48,861 nt of DNA. It comes from an uncultured Oscillospiraceae bacterium. Its GTDB lineage: Bacteria > Bacillota > Clostridia > Oscillospirales > Oscillospiraceae. The notes beneath the pieces are model-generated. The model saw only the letters and a program-made list of their open reading frames with translations, was not told where the DNA came from and did no database searches. Position numbers and translations under genes: made by a program. Below, one piece after another: positions 8,761-15,737 of this stretch. Position 1 is the stretch's first letter. The number at the start of each line of letters is the position of its first letter. The stretch covers positions 1-48,861 of the forward strand of contig CALWVS010000015.1 of NCBI GenBank assembly GCA_944385095.1, read 5' to 3'.

Positions 8761-9288
8761 ATGACCTGGAATGAGTATTTATATCTATTTTGGAAGAAAC
8801 ATGGAGGCACCCTATTTGCCACTGAGGATCAGGAATGGAAGGGGACACTATTGCTGGAAAAAGAGAAAGGAACCATTCTCATTCACACAGAGGAGACAGG
8901 TACCAGCCGAAGTGGTATTTCCCTTCACCATATTGTAGTCAGTACCCAAGTGAGATTGGAGCGCCCCTACCGCCTTCAGATTACAAAATGGGTTTTGCAA
9001 AGTGAACAGTTTTGTAGTATGCTCAAGGAGAAAGAGAAATGGGGTGTACGAGTTGGCGCAATTGGAAAAGGGGACCGAATGCACACTGTTTCTGTGTATG
9101 ACAGCGAAGAAAATTATGGGCTGGATGATTTTGAACCGCTGTTAACACATGGGGAAACACTAGAGGCTGTGATGAGCTACTATGAACAAAAAGGGTTTGA
9201 TGTTGCTCTAAATCAGCTGATTGCGTTTGCAAAGGAGGCTGCTGCCAGTGTGACCGCATGGCCTATGCCAATGATTTCACCAAATTAG
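8761..9288 (+). CDS. Hypothetical protein between mutL and miaA
   Basis: A 175-residue protein I do not recognise. It has a GGGGGG site just upstream, sits 21 bases after mutL and ends 15 bases before miaA, so it is almost certainly co-transcribed with them. It has no signal peptide or membrane segment, no cysteine cluster and no NTP-binding loop. The first two-thirds alternate short beta-like stretches (TLLLEKEKGTILIHTE, GISLHHIVVSTQVRLE). The C-terminus is predicted helical and ends in AKEAAASVTAWPMP. The position suggests a role linked to repair or tRNA modification, but nothing in the sequence demonstrates one. Confidence 0.8.
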   Translation: MTWNEYLYLFWKKHGGTLFATEDQEWKGTLLLEKEKGTILIHTEETGTSRSGISLHHIVVSTQVRLERPYRLQITKWVLQSEQFCSMLKEKEKWGVRVGAIGKGDRMHTVSVYDSEENYGLDDFEPLLTHGETLEAVMSYYEQKGFDVALNQLIAFAKEAAASVTAWPMPMISPN

Positions 9289-9303
9289 TAAGGAGGTGGC
9301 AGA

Positions 9304-10245
9304 ATGCCCCCAAAACTTTTGGTTATCGTGGGTCCCACTGCTTCTGGAAAAACCAGAATGGCAGTGGAGCTTGCAAAACAACTTGATGGAGAGGTGGTAT
9401 CTGCTGACTCTATGCAGATTTACCGCCGTATGGATATTGGTACAGCAAAGCCTACGAAGGAGGATATGCAGGGGATTCCACACCATATGATTGATGTGGT
9501 TGAGCCAGATGAGGCGTTCTCCGTGGCAAGATATGTAGAAATGGCTTCTCAATGTGTGGATGATATTGTATTGAGAGGCAAAACACCAATTCTGGCAGGT
9601 GGAACTGGACTGTATATTGATTCTCTGTGTTCTGGGCGTACATTTGCCTCGTTTTCTCAGGAAAGTGGATTGAGAGAACAACTGGAGCAGGAACTATCAG
9701 AAATGGGTGGCGCAGCTATGCTGGAGAGACTCAAAAAAGTGGACCCAGAAAGTGGCGCAAGACTGCATGCCAATGACCACAAGCGGATTATACGGGCATT
9801 AGAAGTCTATGAGAGTACAGGAAAGACACTGACACAGCACAATTTAGATACACAAAAAATCCCTCCCCGATATGATGCACTGACGGTTGGTCTTGCATTT
9901 CAAGAACGGGCGCACATGTGGGGACGAATTGATCAGCGTGTGGATGAAATGGTGGCAGCGGGGCTGGAACAGGAGGTGTACAACCTGTTGGATGCAGGAA
10001 TTCCCCAAAATTGTACAGCGATGCAGGCCATTGGATATAAAGAATTTGTAGAAGTGGCAGAACAGGGAGGAAACAGGGAAAAAGCCATTGAAATGGTAAA
10101 ACTTCGCTCCCGACAGTATGCCAAACGACAGCTCACATGGTTTCGGAAAAATACCAATACGAAGTGGATTCTATGGGATGAAAATCCAAACATTTTGCAG
10201 GCAATTCAAAGTTCGACAAGTTTCGCACATGCGTTCGGATTATAA
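9304..10245 (+). CDS. miaA: tRNA dimethylallyltransferase MiaA
   Basis: A 313-residue enzyme that transfers the dimethylallyl group from DMAPP to A37 of tRNAs. It has the P-loop GPTASGKT (about 10-17), the SADSMQIYRRMDIGTAKP block, GGTGLYIDSL near 100 and the C-terminal KLRSRQYAKRQLTWFR signature. GGAGG lies about 8 bases upstream of the ATG. It makes the i6A37 that MiaB, encoded at the start of this operon, then methylthiolates. The miaA-hfq order is conserved in many bacteria and is kept here. Confidence 0.97.
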   Translation: MPPKLLVIVGPTASGKTRMAVELAKQLDGEVVSADSMQIYRRMDIGTAKPTKEDMQGIPHHMIDVVEPDEAFSVARYVEMASQCVDDIVLRGKTPILAGGTGLYIDSLCSGRTFASFSQESGLREQLEQELSEMGGAAMLERLKKVDPESGARLHANDHKRIIRALEVYESTGKTLTQHNLDTQKIPPRYDALTVGLAFQERAHMWGRIDQRVDEMVAAGLEQEVYNLLDAGIPQNCTAMQAIGYKEFVEVAEQGGNREKAIEMVKLRSRQYAKRQLTWFRKNTNTKWILWDENPNILQAIQSSTSFAHAFGL

Positions 10246-10258
10246 TGATGCCACTCAG

Positions 10259-10276
10259 GCGTTGGAGCACCAACGC
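10259..10276 (+). other. Perfect 7-bp hairpin in the miaA-hfq gap
   Basis: GCGTTGG (10259-10265), loop AGCA, CCAACGC (10270-10276). It ends 8 bases before the hfq ribosome binding site (AAAGGAG at 10285-10291) and has no U-run, so it is not a terminator. It could affect hfq translation or mRNA processing. Confidence 0.4.
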
Positions 10277-10301
10277 ACATAGAAAAAGGAGTGCGTACAT
10301 C

Positions 10302-10535
10302 ATGACCAAAGTAAATAATTTGCAAGAAATGTTTTTGACCCAAGCACGTCGAGATCACCGGCTTGTAACAATGTTTTTGATGAATGGATTTCAAATGCGT
10401 GGATATGTGGCAGGATTTGACGCCTTTACCGTTGTTCTAAACAGTGATGGCAAACAGCAGATTGTATACAAACATGCCATATCCACCATCGTTCCAGAGA
10501 GACCAATTCCATTTGGAGACGAGGAAAACATCTAA
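10302..10535 (+). CDS. hfq: RNA chaperone Hfq
   Basis: A 77-residue Sm-like protein that forms a hexamer and binds U-rich and A-rich RNA, often pairing small RNAs with mRNAs. It has the Sm1 region NLQEMFLTQARRDHRLVTMFLMNGFQMRGYVAGFDAFTVVL and the Sm2 signature VYKHAISTIVP. The proper start is the ATG at 10302 with AAAGGAG 10 bases upstream; the longer open frame back to 10245 overlaps the end of miaA and lacks a site. A strong terminator follows. In many Firmicutes Hfq is dispensable. It is notable here because possible small RNAs are seen elsewhere in the window. Confidence 0.96.
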   Translation: MTKVNNLQEMFLTQARRDHRLVTMFLMNGFQMRGYVAGFDAFTVVLNSDGKQQIVYKHAISTIVPERPIPFGDEENI

Positions 10536-10542
10536 CGAAGTG

Positions 10543-10574
10543 AGCGGGGACCAGTGGGTCCCCGCTTCTATTCT
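10543..10574 (+). terminator. Rho-independent terminator after hfq
   Basis: A 10-bp perfect stem AGCGGGGACC/GGTCCCCGCT (10543-10552 and 10557-10566) with loop AGTG, followed by TCTATTCT. The tail is only moderately U-rich, so some read-through into the next genes is possible. Confidence 0.8.
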
Positions 10575-10596
10575 ACCAACAGAAAGAGAGGGTGTC

Positions 10597-11871
10597 ATGA
10601 AGCAAGGCAAATCTCTGATTGCATTTGCGATGGTTCTATTTGCTCTGGCAATCATCTGTTATTTGGGGTATCATATATTTGAAACCTTTCAGGAACCTTT
10701 TACCACCACTTACGCCTATGAGTATGAGTTAAATGATAGTATTGAGGTAGAAGGGCTTTTGGTACGCCAGGAGCAAGTACTGGCAGGCACACAGGGAATT
10801 CTGGACGCAACCCGAGGAGAAGGGGAACAGGTAGGAGTGGGACAGACGGTAGCTCTTGTATACCGAGACGATCAGGCAAGACTGGCACAGGAGCAACAGG
10901 ATGCTCTAAATATGGAGATGGCACAGTTACAGTATGCCATTGGTCAGGGTGGCGATGCCGCTTCTGTGGCGCAAGTGGACCAGGAAATTTTAAATTCCAT
11001 TGCTGCATTGAGAGGAGCAACTGCTCTCAATGATTATAGTCAACTGGAAGACCAGGTTATGGACATGAAAAGCAATGTATTGCGCAGAGCCTATGCCTAT
11101 GGAGCGGATTTGACTTCAGATGATCTGGTTGCCAGGCTGCAAGAGTTAAAAAATCAATATACTACTCTGCAAAGCCAGACCTATGCAGCAGTGACACAGG
11201 TGACAGCACCAGCATCAGGCACCTTTTCGAATTTAGTGGATGGGTATGAAACTTTGATTAGTCTTGAGACAGCAGGCAGTTTTACTCCAACTATGCTGGA
11301 GGAACTGCTCCAACAGCCAGTCAGTGGAACACAAAACACCGCTGGAAAGATTATTACAAAAAATAAATGGTACTTTGTGGCTGTTGTTTCCAAAGAAGAT
11401 GGGGAACGGCTGGAACGTGAGAAAAAAATGACTCTGCGTTTTGCCAGTGACTTTGTTCAGGATATCCCAGTGACATTGGAGCAGGTTGGAACAGAGGAAC
11501 AGGGAAACGTGGTGGTAATTGTATCAACAGACCGCTATCTGGAACAGACTACTCTGTTGAGAAAACAGGCAGGAGAATTGATTTTCGGCAGTGACACAGG
11601 TATACGAGTGCCCAAAACGGCACTGAGAATGGTGACGAATGTAAAAACAGATTCAGAGACTGGTGAGACAACAGAGGAACAAAAAGTGGGAATTTATGTG
11701 CTGACCGCTGGAAAGGCAGAATTTAAAGCAGTGGAAATTCTGGCAGAAGGGGAAGATTTCTACCTTGTGCAGTCTGTGGATCAAGGGAAAAAGAGACTGC
11801 GCACAGGGGATGAAGTTATCGTGCAAGCCACAGATTTGTACGATGGAAAACTGCTGGAAGTGCAATCATAA
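10597..11871 (+). CDS. HlyD-like membrane-anchored protein
   Basis: A 424-residue protein with one N-terminal membrane segment (about residues 6-26, SLIAFAMVLFALAIICYLGY). A HlyD/biotinyl-lipoyl-like region follows (EYELNDSIEVEGLLVRQE, then GEGEQVGVGQTVALVYRDD). Residues 100-220 are a helical, Q-rich hairpin, and a beta-rich C-terminal part returns to the lipoyl pattern (VTAPASGTFS). Members of this group bridge membrane exporters to the outside in many clostridia, but no ABC or MFS exporter is adjacent. The ATG at 10597 has a GAGAGGG site; earlier in-frame starts lie inside hfq and its terminator. It precedes yggS by 12 bases, so it is tied to the division cluster. Its exact partner is unknown. 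Confidence 0.8.
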   Translation: MKQGKSLIAFAMVLFALAIICYLGYHIFETFQEPFTTTYAYEYELNDSIEVEGLLVRQEQVLAGTQGILDATRGEGEQVGVGQTVALVYRDDQARLAQEQQDALNMEMAQLQYAIGQGGDAASVAQVDQEILNSIAALRGATALNDYSQLEDQVMDMKSNVLRRAYAYGADLTSDDLVARLQELKNQYTTLQSQTYAAVTQVTAPASGTFSNLVDGYETLISLETAGSFTPTMLEELLQQPVSGTQNTAGKIITKNKWYFVAVVSKEDGERLEREKKMTLRFASDFVQDIPVTLEQVGTEEQGNVVVIVSTDRYLEQTTLLRKQAGELIFGSDTGIRVPKTALRMVTNVKTDSETGETTEEQKVGIYVLTAGKAEFKAVEILAEGEDFYLVQSVDQGKKRLRTGDEVIVQATDLYDGKLLEVQS

Positions 11872-11883
11872 GGGGGAAGTAAC

Positions 11884-12612
11884 ATGTCGATTCAAGCACA
11901 TGTAGAACAGGTCAAACAGGAAATCGCAAAGGCAGCCATAACAGCAGGGCGAAAACCAGAAGAAATTACCTTGTGTGCGGCTACAAAGGTGCAAAGCCAT
12001 GAAACCATTCGGGCAGCCATTCAGGCTGGTATCACAGTATGTGGAGAAAATCGAGTGCAAGAGTTGGTGAGCCACTTGGAAGTGGATGCCTATGCAGGTG
12101 CACAGGTGCACTTCATTGGTCATTTACAGACCAACAAAGTAAAGCAAGTGGTGGGAAAGGTTGCATTGATTCAATCTGTGGATTCAGAGAGATTATTACA
12201 GGCAATTGAGACACAGGCGGAAAAGCTGGGAATTGTACAGGATATTCTATTGGAAGTCAATATTGCCGGAGAGGAGAGCAAGGGAGGGTGTACCATGGAT
12301 GAGGCAAGAAGTTTAGCTGCCCTCTGTGGAACACTGAATCATGTACAGCTCAGAGGGCTGATGGCAATCCCGCCTATTTCCAGTGAGCCTGGGGCAAATC
12401 GTCCATTTTTTTCAGCCATGCGACAGCTTTTTGTTGACATAAAGGGTGCTTTGGGAGATAATCAATTCAGAATAGATTGTCTGTCTATGGGCATGAGCGG
12501 AGATTATCGGGATGCAATCCAAGAAGGTGCAACATTGGTACGGATTGGGACGGCATTGTTTGGGGCACGTCCCCCGTTATCAAAGGCTGACTGTGGAATG
12601 TTGGAAAAATGA
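11884..12612 (+). CDS. yggS: YggS/YlmE-family PLP homeostasis protein
   Basis: A 242-residue single-domain fold-type III PLP protein. The PLP-binding lysine is K35 in LCAATKVQ. The GENRVQE, HFIGHLQTNK, SVDSERL and SMGMSGDYRDAI blocks are those of the YggS/PLPBP family, which binds PLP but lacks enzymatic racemase activity and helps balance vitamin B6 and amino-acid pools. AGGGGGAAG lies upstream of the ATG. It is followed by sepF, as in the B. subtilis ylmE-ylmF order. Unlike the racemase-like protein at the window start, it has kept its lysine. Confidence 0.93.
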   Translation: MSIQAHVEQVKQEIAKAAITAGRKPEEITLCAATKVQSHETIRAAIQAGITVCGENRVQELVSHLEVDAYAGAQVHFIGHLQTNKVKQVVGKVALIQSVDSERLLQAIETQAEKLGIVQDILLEVNIAGEESKGGCTMDEARSLAALCGTLNHVQLRGLMAIPPISSEPGANRPFFSAMRQLFVDIKGALGDNQFRIDCLSMGMSGDYRDAIQEGATLVRIGTALFGARPPLSKADCGMLEK

Positions 12613-12638
12613 ATTAAGTGAGAAATGAGGTTTTCATC

Positions 12639-13127
12639 ATGGGGTTTCTGGATGAATTTAAAAGATTGGCTCGTCCCTATGAGGACGAGGAGGAAGAAGA
12701 AGGGTATGATGATGAATACGAGGCTCCTGCTCCCCGTGCATCAGAGCGCAGGGACCGTTCCAGCAGAGAACGGGATTTCAGCTATAACAGCCCAGTTATG
12801 GATGAGGTAGAAGCCCGTAGGAGCAACAAAGTGGTCAATATTCGTGCAGCCACCCAGCTGCAAGTTGTACTGGTAAAACCGGAGCGGTTTGAAAATGCCA
12901 GCGAAATTGCAGACCACTTGCGGGAAAAGAGAACAGTAGTGCTTAACTTGGAATCTACCAATAAAGATATTGCACGCCGTCTTCTGGATTTTCTCTCTGG
13001 TGTGGCCTATGCCAACGAGGGAAAAATCAAAAAGGTTGCCATATCTACTTACATTATTACCCCATACAATGTAGATATATTAGGGGATTTAATTGATGAA
13101 CTGGAGAATAACGGACTGTATTTCTAA
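12639..13127 (+). CDS. sepF: Cell division protein SepF
   Basis: A 162-residue FtsZ-binding protein that helps assemble and anchor the Z ring. It has the N-terminal membrane-binding amphipathic helix (MGFLDEFKRLARPYED), an acidic and charged linker (about 20-60), and the C-terminal SepF domain with VVLNLESTNKDIARRLLDFLSGVAYANEGKIKKV. The ATG at 12639 is preceded by GAGG; an upstream GTG at 12618 would add seven residues before the amphipathic helix and is unlikely. Its 3' end overlaps the next gene by 32 bases, which suggests coupled translation. Confidence 0.95.
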   Translation: MGFLDEFKRLARPYEDEEEEEGYDDEYEAPAPRASERRDRSSRERDFSYNSPVMDEVEARRSNKVVNIRAATQLQVVLVKPERFENASEIADHLREKRTVVLNLESTNKDIARRLLDFLSGVAYANEGKIKKVAISTYIITPYNVDILGDLIDELENNGLYF

Positions 13128-14358
13128 AAAACAGGGCAGTCGGGTTGCGCCATCTCCATCAGGAAAATGGTACTGGCTGGCAGGTATCTGCCTCCTATTT
13201 GTTGTGGTCATAGGGGGTGTGCTTTGGTATGCACATCCACAGCCTCTGGAGAAGGTCATTCCTGTTTTGACACAGGAAAATATGAATTGTGATGTGTCCC
13301 TCTACTGTGGAGATACAGAGGGCGAATATAAGGGGACATTGACCAAAGCACAGCTTGAAACATTGCTGACCTACTTTGATGGTGAGACACTGAAACGGTC
13401 GATTTTCAAGAAAACGGATGCTGCAACAGAACAACAGAGCACCGTATCAGATGGAACCACACGACTTTACTTCTGGCAAAATAATACCAATGAGCGGTAT
13501 GAGCTGCTCTTGTTGAGGGATTGTGTGATTGTGGGTGATTTATCCCATAATCAAAGAGAGACCTATTCCTTTTCTGGAGGGCAGACAAAACAGGATGATT
13601 TGTTCTGGTACTTATACACCATCATTGCACCGGAGAGTAAAAAACAGGCCATTACATCCATTCGTGTGGATTTTGATGGAGATGGGGACAATGATGTGGT
13701 AAGAGTTTGTGTAACCCCCTATTTAATGCAGACAGAAGATTCCAGATGGGTTTGGAATGAGAGCCTTTTTCATTATACATTAGAATGGGAGCAGGATGGG
13801 CAACTGGCTGCAAAAACTGCATTGAATGGTGGAAACGGTTCTGTTTATACCACCAATCCAACGATTTTTATGACACAGGATCAACAAGGCAATCCGTTGG
13901 TTGTGGCAGGTTTGCCTGCACTATCCGGTGGAGGAGCAGGGCATCTTGAGGTTTATGTGATGGGATGGGAAAATGGATCACCCGTACAACGGGAGATTCC
14001 CACATACACAGTTCAAGGCACTCTGGATGGAACAACAGCACAGGTTATTGTGCCTGAAACAGGCAATGCAGAACAACTGGATTTAAACTGGTGGTTGCGG
14101 GAGCAGAACAGGCAAATGATACAGGATAAAACAGGTGGGATGATTTGGCCAACTGCACCCTCTCAGGCAGATGGAATCTGTGCTGTGTCACAGGCAGTAC
14201 AGGGTATTCGAGTCGCACAGTATGTATGGGGCACAGCTCATACAGATGGAATGGGGTGGCTGATCACCTACCTCACATGGAACAGCGGAAAACCTGTAGT
14301 AGTGGATCAATATTTCTCCTGGAAATCTGAGACAGCAGAAGAAGCAATGAGCGAATAA
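13096..14358 (+). CDS. Membrane-anchored extracellular protein of unknown function
   Basis: A 420-residue protein with one membrane segment at about residues 24-45 and a large outside domain. Near residue 193 it has DFDGDGDNDVVRV, a calcium-loop pattern like those in FG-GAP/VCBS or dockerin repeats, followed by further beta-rich sequence. No enzymatic motif was recognised. The ATG at 13096 lies inside the 3' end of sepF with AGGGGA 8 bases upstream, so the overlap looks real. It sits between sepF and divIVA, where B. subtilis has ylmG and ylmH. A link to division or wall growth is an inference from position only. Confidence 0.8.
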   Translation: MNWRITDCISKKQGSRVAPSPSGKWYWLAGICLLFVVVIGGVLWYAHPQPLEKVIPVLTQENMNCDVSLYCGDTEGEYKGTLTKAQLETLLTYFDGETLKRSIFKKTDAATEQQSTVSDGTTRLYFWQNNTNERYELLLLRDCVIVGDLSHNQRETYSFSGGQTKQDDLFWYLYTIIAPESKKQAITSIRVDFDGDGDNDVVRVCVTPYLMQTEDSRWVWNESLFHYTLEWEQDGQLAAKTALNGGNGSVYTTNPTIFMTQDQQGNPLVVAGLPALSGGGAGHLEVYVMGWENGSPVQREIPTYTVQGTLDGTTAQVIVPETGNAEQLDLNWWLREQNRQMIQDKTGGMIWPTAPSQADGICAVSQAVQGIRVAQYVWGTAHTDGMGWLITYLTWNSGKPVVVDQYFSWKSETAEEAMSE

Positions 14359-14379
14359 GGGACATGGAGGTAACAAACA

Positions 14380-15111
14380 ATGCTGACCCCTCAGGAAGTA
14401 TCAGAACGAGCCTTTCCAAGGGCATCCTTTGGTGGATATAACATGGCTCAGGTAGATGAGTTTTTGGATGTGTTGACACAGGATTATACATCCCTTTACA
14501 GTGAAAATGCAGTACTGAAAAGCAAAATGAAGGTACTGGTTGATAAGGTAGAGGAATATCGCTCCACAGAGGATGCCATGCGCAAAGCATTGATGACTGC
14601 CCAACGAATGGCAGATGAACTCATCAAAGATGCAGAGCAAAAACGTGATAAGATTTTACAACAGGCAGAGGCAGAGGCACAGGAAAAGATTGCTGGCATA
14701 CAAAAGGCGGCAGAGGCAGAGGAGTACCGTTTGCAACAGGCACAAAAAAACACAGCCAGTTTTGTTCAACAGGTACAGGCATTGCATATGCAGGCACAAA
14801 GTTACTTAGAACATCTCAGTGAACTGGTCCCACCAGAGGAACTGAATACACAACAGACAACAGTGGAACAGGCTGCATCGGAAATTGATGACAATGTGCA
14901 GCGGTTGGTGGCACAGGCAATGGTACAAGCCGCAGCAGAAAACCAGAAAAGTAAAATGTCACAGGAGCAGCAAACCGTAGATTTGGGGGACACAACAGAA
15001 TTTCCACGCCCAAAACCCTCAAAAGAACCTCAGGAGGACCCACTGTTTGAGCAGACAACTCGCATTGACTTTGGAGAGTTGCAGTTTGGGCGGGAGTATG
15101 AAATCAAGTAA
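14380..15111 (+). CDS. divIVA: DivIVA-family cell division/polarity protein
   Basis: A 243-residue coiled-coil protein. The N-terminal membrane-curvature-binding module LTPQEVSERAFPRASFGGYNMAQVDEFLD (residues 2-30) is diagnostic. A long coiled coil covers about residues 35-150, rich in A, E, Q and K, followed by a charged, probably disordered tail. DivIVA proteins gather at negatively curved membrane at the septum and poles and recruit other factors. GGAGG precedes the ATG. It is the last gene of the division block, directly upstream of the ileS T-box unit, the same divIVA-ileS order as in B. subtilis. Confidence 0.94.
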   Translation: MLTPQEVSERAFPRASFGGYNMAQVDEFLDVLTQDYTSLYSENAVLKSKMKVLVDKVEEYRSTEDAMRKALMTAQRMADELIKDAEQKRDKILQQAEAEAQEKIAGIQKAAEAEEYRLQQAQKNTASFVQQVQALHMQAQSYLEHLSELVPPEELNTQQTTVEQAASEIDDNVQRLVAQAMVQAAAENQKSKMSQEQQTVDLGDTTEFPRPKPSKEPQEDPLFEQTTRIDFGELQFGREYEIK

Positions 15112-15139
15112 GACAGAGGGAGAATGAAGGGTAAGACCC

Positions 15140-15168
15140 TTGACATCCTATCAAAAAACAGATAAAAT
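15140..15168 (+). promoter_or_regulatory. Promoter of the ileS T-box transcript
   Basis: TTGACA (15140-15145), a 17-base spacer and TAAAAT (15163-15168): consensus -35 and a good -10. A small hairpin AAGGGT-aag-ACCCTT just upstream may end divIVA transcription. Confidence 0.75.
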
Positions 15169-15174
15169 ACCATG

Positions 15175-15434
15175 CATATAGAGTCACATGCAAAGAAAAG
15201 GACAAGTATCTGTTCTGTATACTGCAAAGAGAGCCGTCGGCAGGTGAAAGACGGAGAGTGCAGACAGAGAAACATCACCTTGGAGCAGACAGGTTGAACG
15301 AGTAGTAGATTTGTCCGGTTGCCTCCGTTATTGGGCAGTTCTTGAGGGGTTGGAGTTGTGACTTCAACAATAAGAGTGGTACCGCAGGGGTTTTGTGCCT
15401 TTGTCTCTTGCTGGGGACAAAGGCTTTTTCTTTT
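15175..15434 (+). promoter_or_regulatory. T-box riboswitch, isoleucine specifier (AUC)
   Basis: A leader that senses uncharged tRNA(Ile) and lets transcription continue when the tRNA is uncharged. The T-box core AAGAGTGGTACCGCAGG is at 15372-15388. The terminator stem GCCTTTGTC/GACAAAGGC is at 15397-15405 and 15416-15424, with a U-rich tail to 15434. Stem I spans about 15225-15290, and the likely specifier codon is ATC at 15274-15276, inside AACATCACCTTGGAGC. The specifier matches the downstream ileS. The first gene in its transcript is a small zinc-ribbon protein, with ileS second. Confidence 0.93.
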
Positions 15435-15455
15435 AAAAATGCAGGGAGTGATTAT

Positions 15456-15698
15456 ATGAATTGCCCTCGGTGTGGGATAGAAATGGAACAAGGCGTAATG
15501 CATACGGTAAAGCATCCATTCTGGACCAGGGAAAATATTCATTTTTTTCATAAGACAATGGAAAAGGTGTATTTACATCCTAAAGGACAGGATGAAAATT
15601 GTGTTTTGATTCACACTCCATTTCAGGAATATCCAGATGCATGGCTATGCCGTGAGTGTGGACTCATGGTTTTCTCAGGAAAAACAGTGGAAAAATAA
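15456..15698 (+). CDS. Small zinc-ribbon protein
   Basis: An 80-residue protein with two CXXC pairs: C3/C6 at the start (MNCPRCGIEMEQG) and a second pair near the end (CRECGLMVFSG), forming a probable zinc ribbon. It resembles small clostridial zinc-ribbon proteins of unknown function (DUF6487-like; family name from memory). AGGGAG lies just upstream. It begins 22 bases after the T-box terminator and ends 39 bases before ileS, so tRNA(Ile) charging should control it together with ileS. No function is known. Confidence 0.75.
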   Translation: MNCPRCGIEMEQGVMHTVKHPFWTRENIHFFHKTMEKVYLHPKGQDENCVLIHTPFQEYPDAWLCRECGLMVFSGKTVEK

Positions 15699-15737
15699 AA
15701 TGTTAGTTTCACTTTAGTTGAAGGAGTATATAGAGGT

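Noticed and set aside
12618-12641. A longer SepF starting at GTG 12618
   Set aside because: It would put seven residues in front of the conserved membrane-binding helix; the ATG at 12639 has a proper ribosome binding site.
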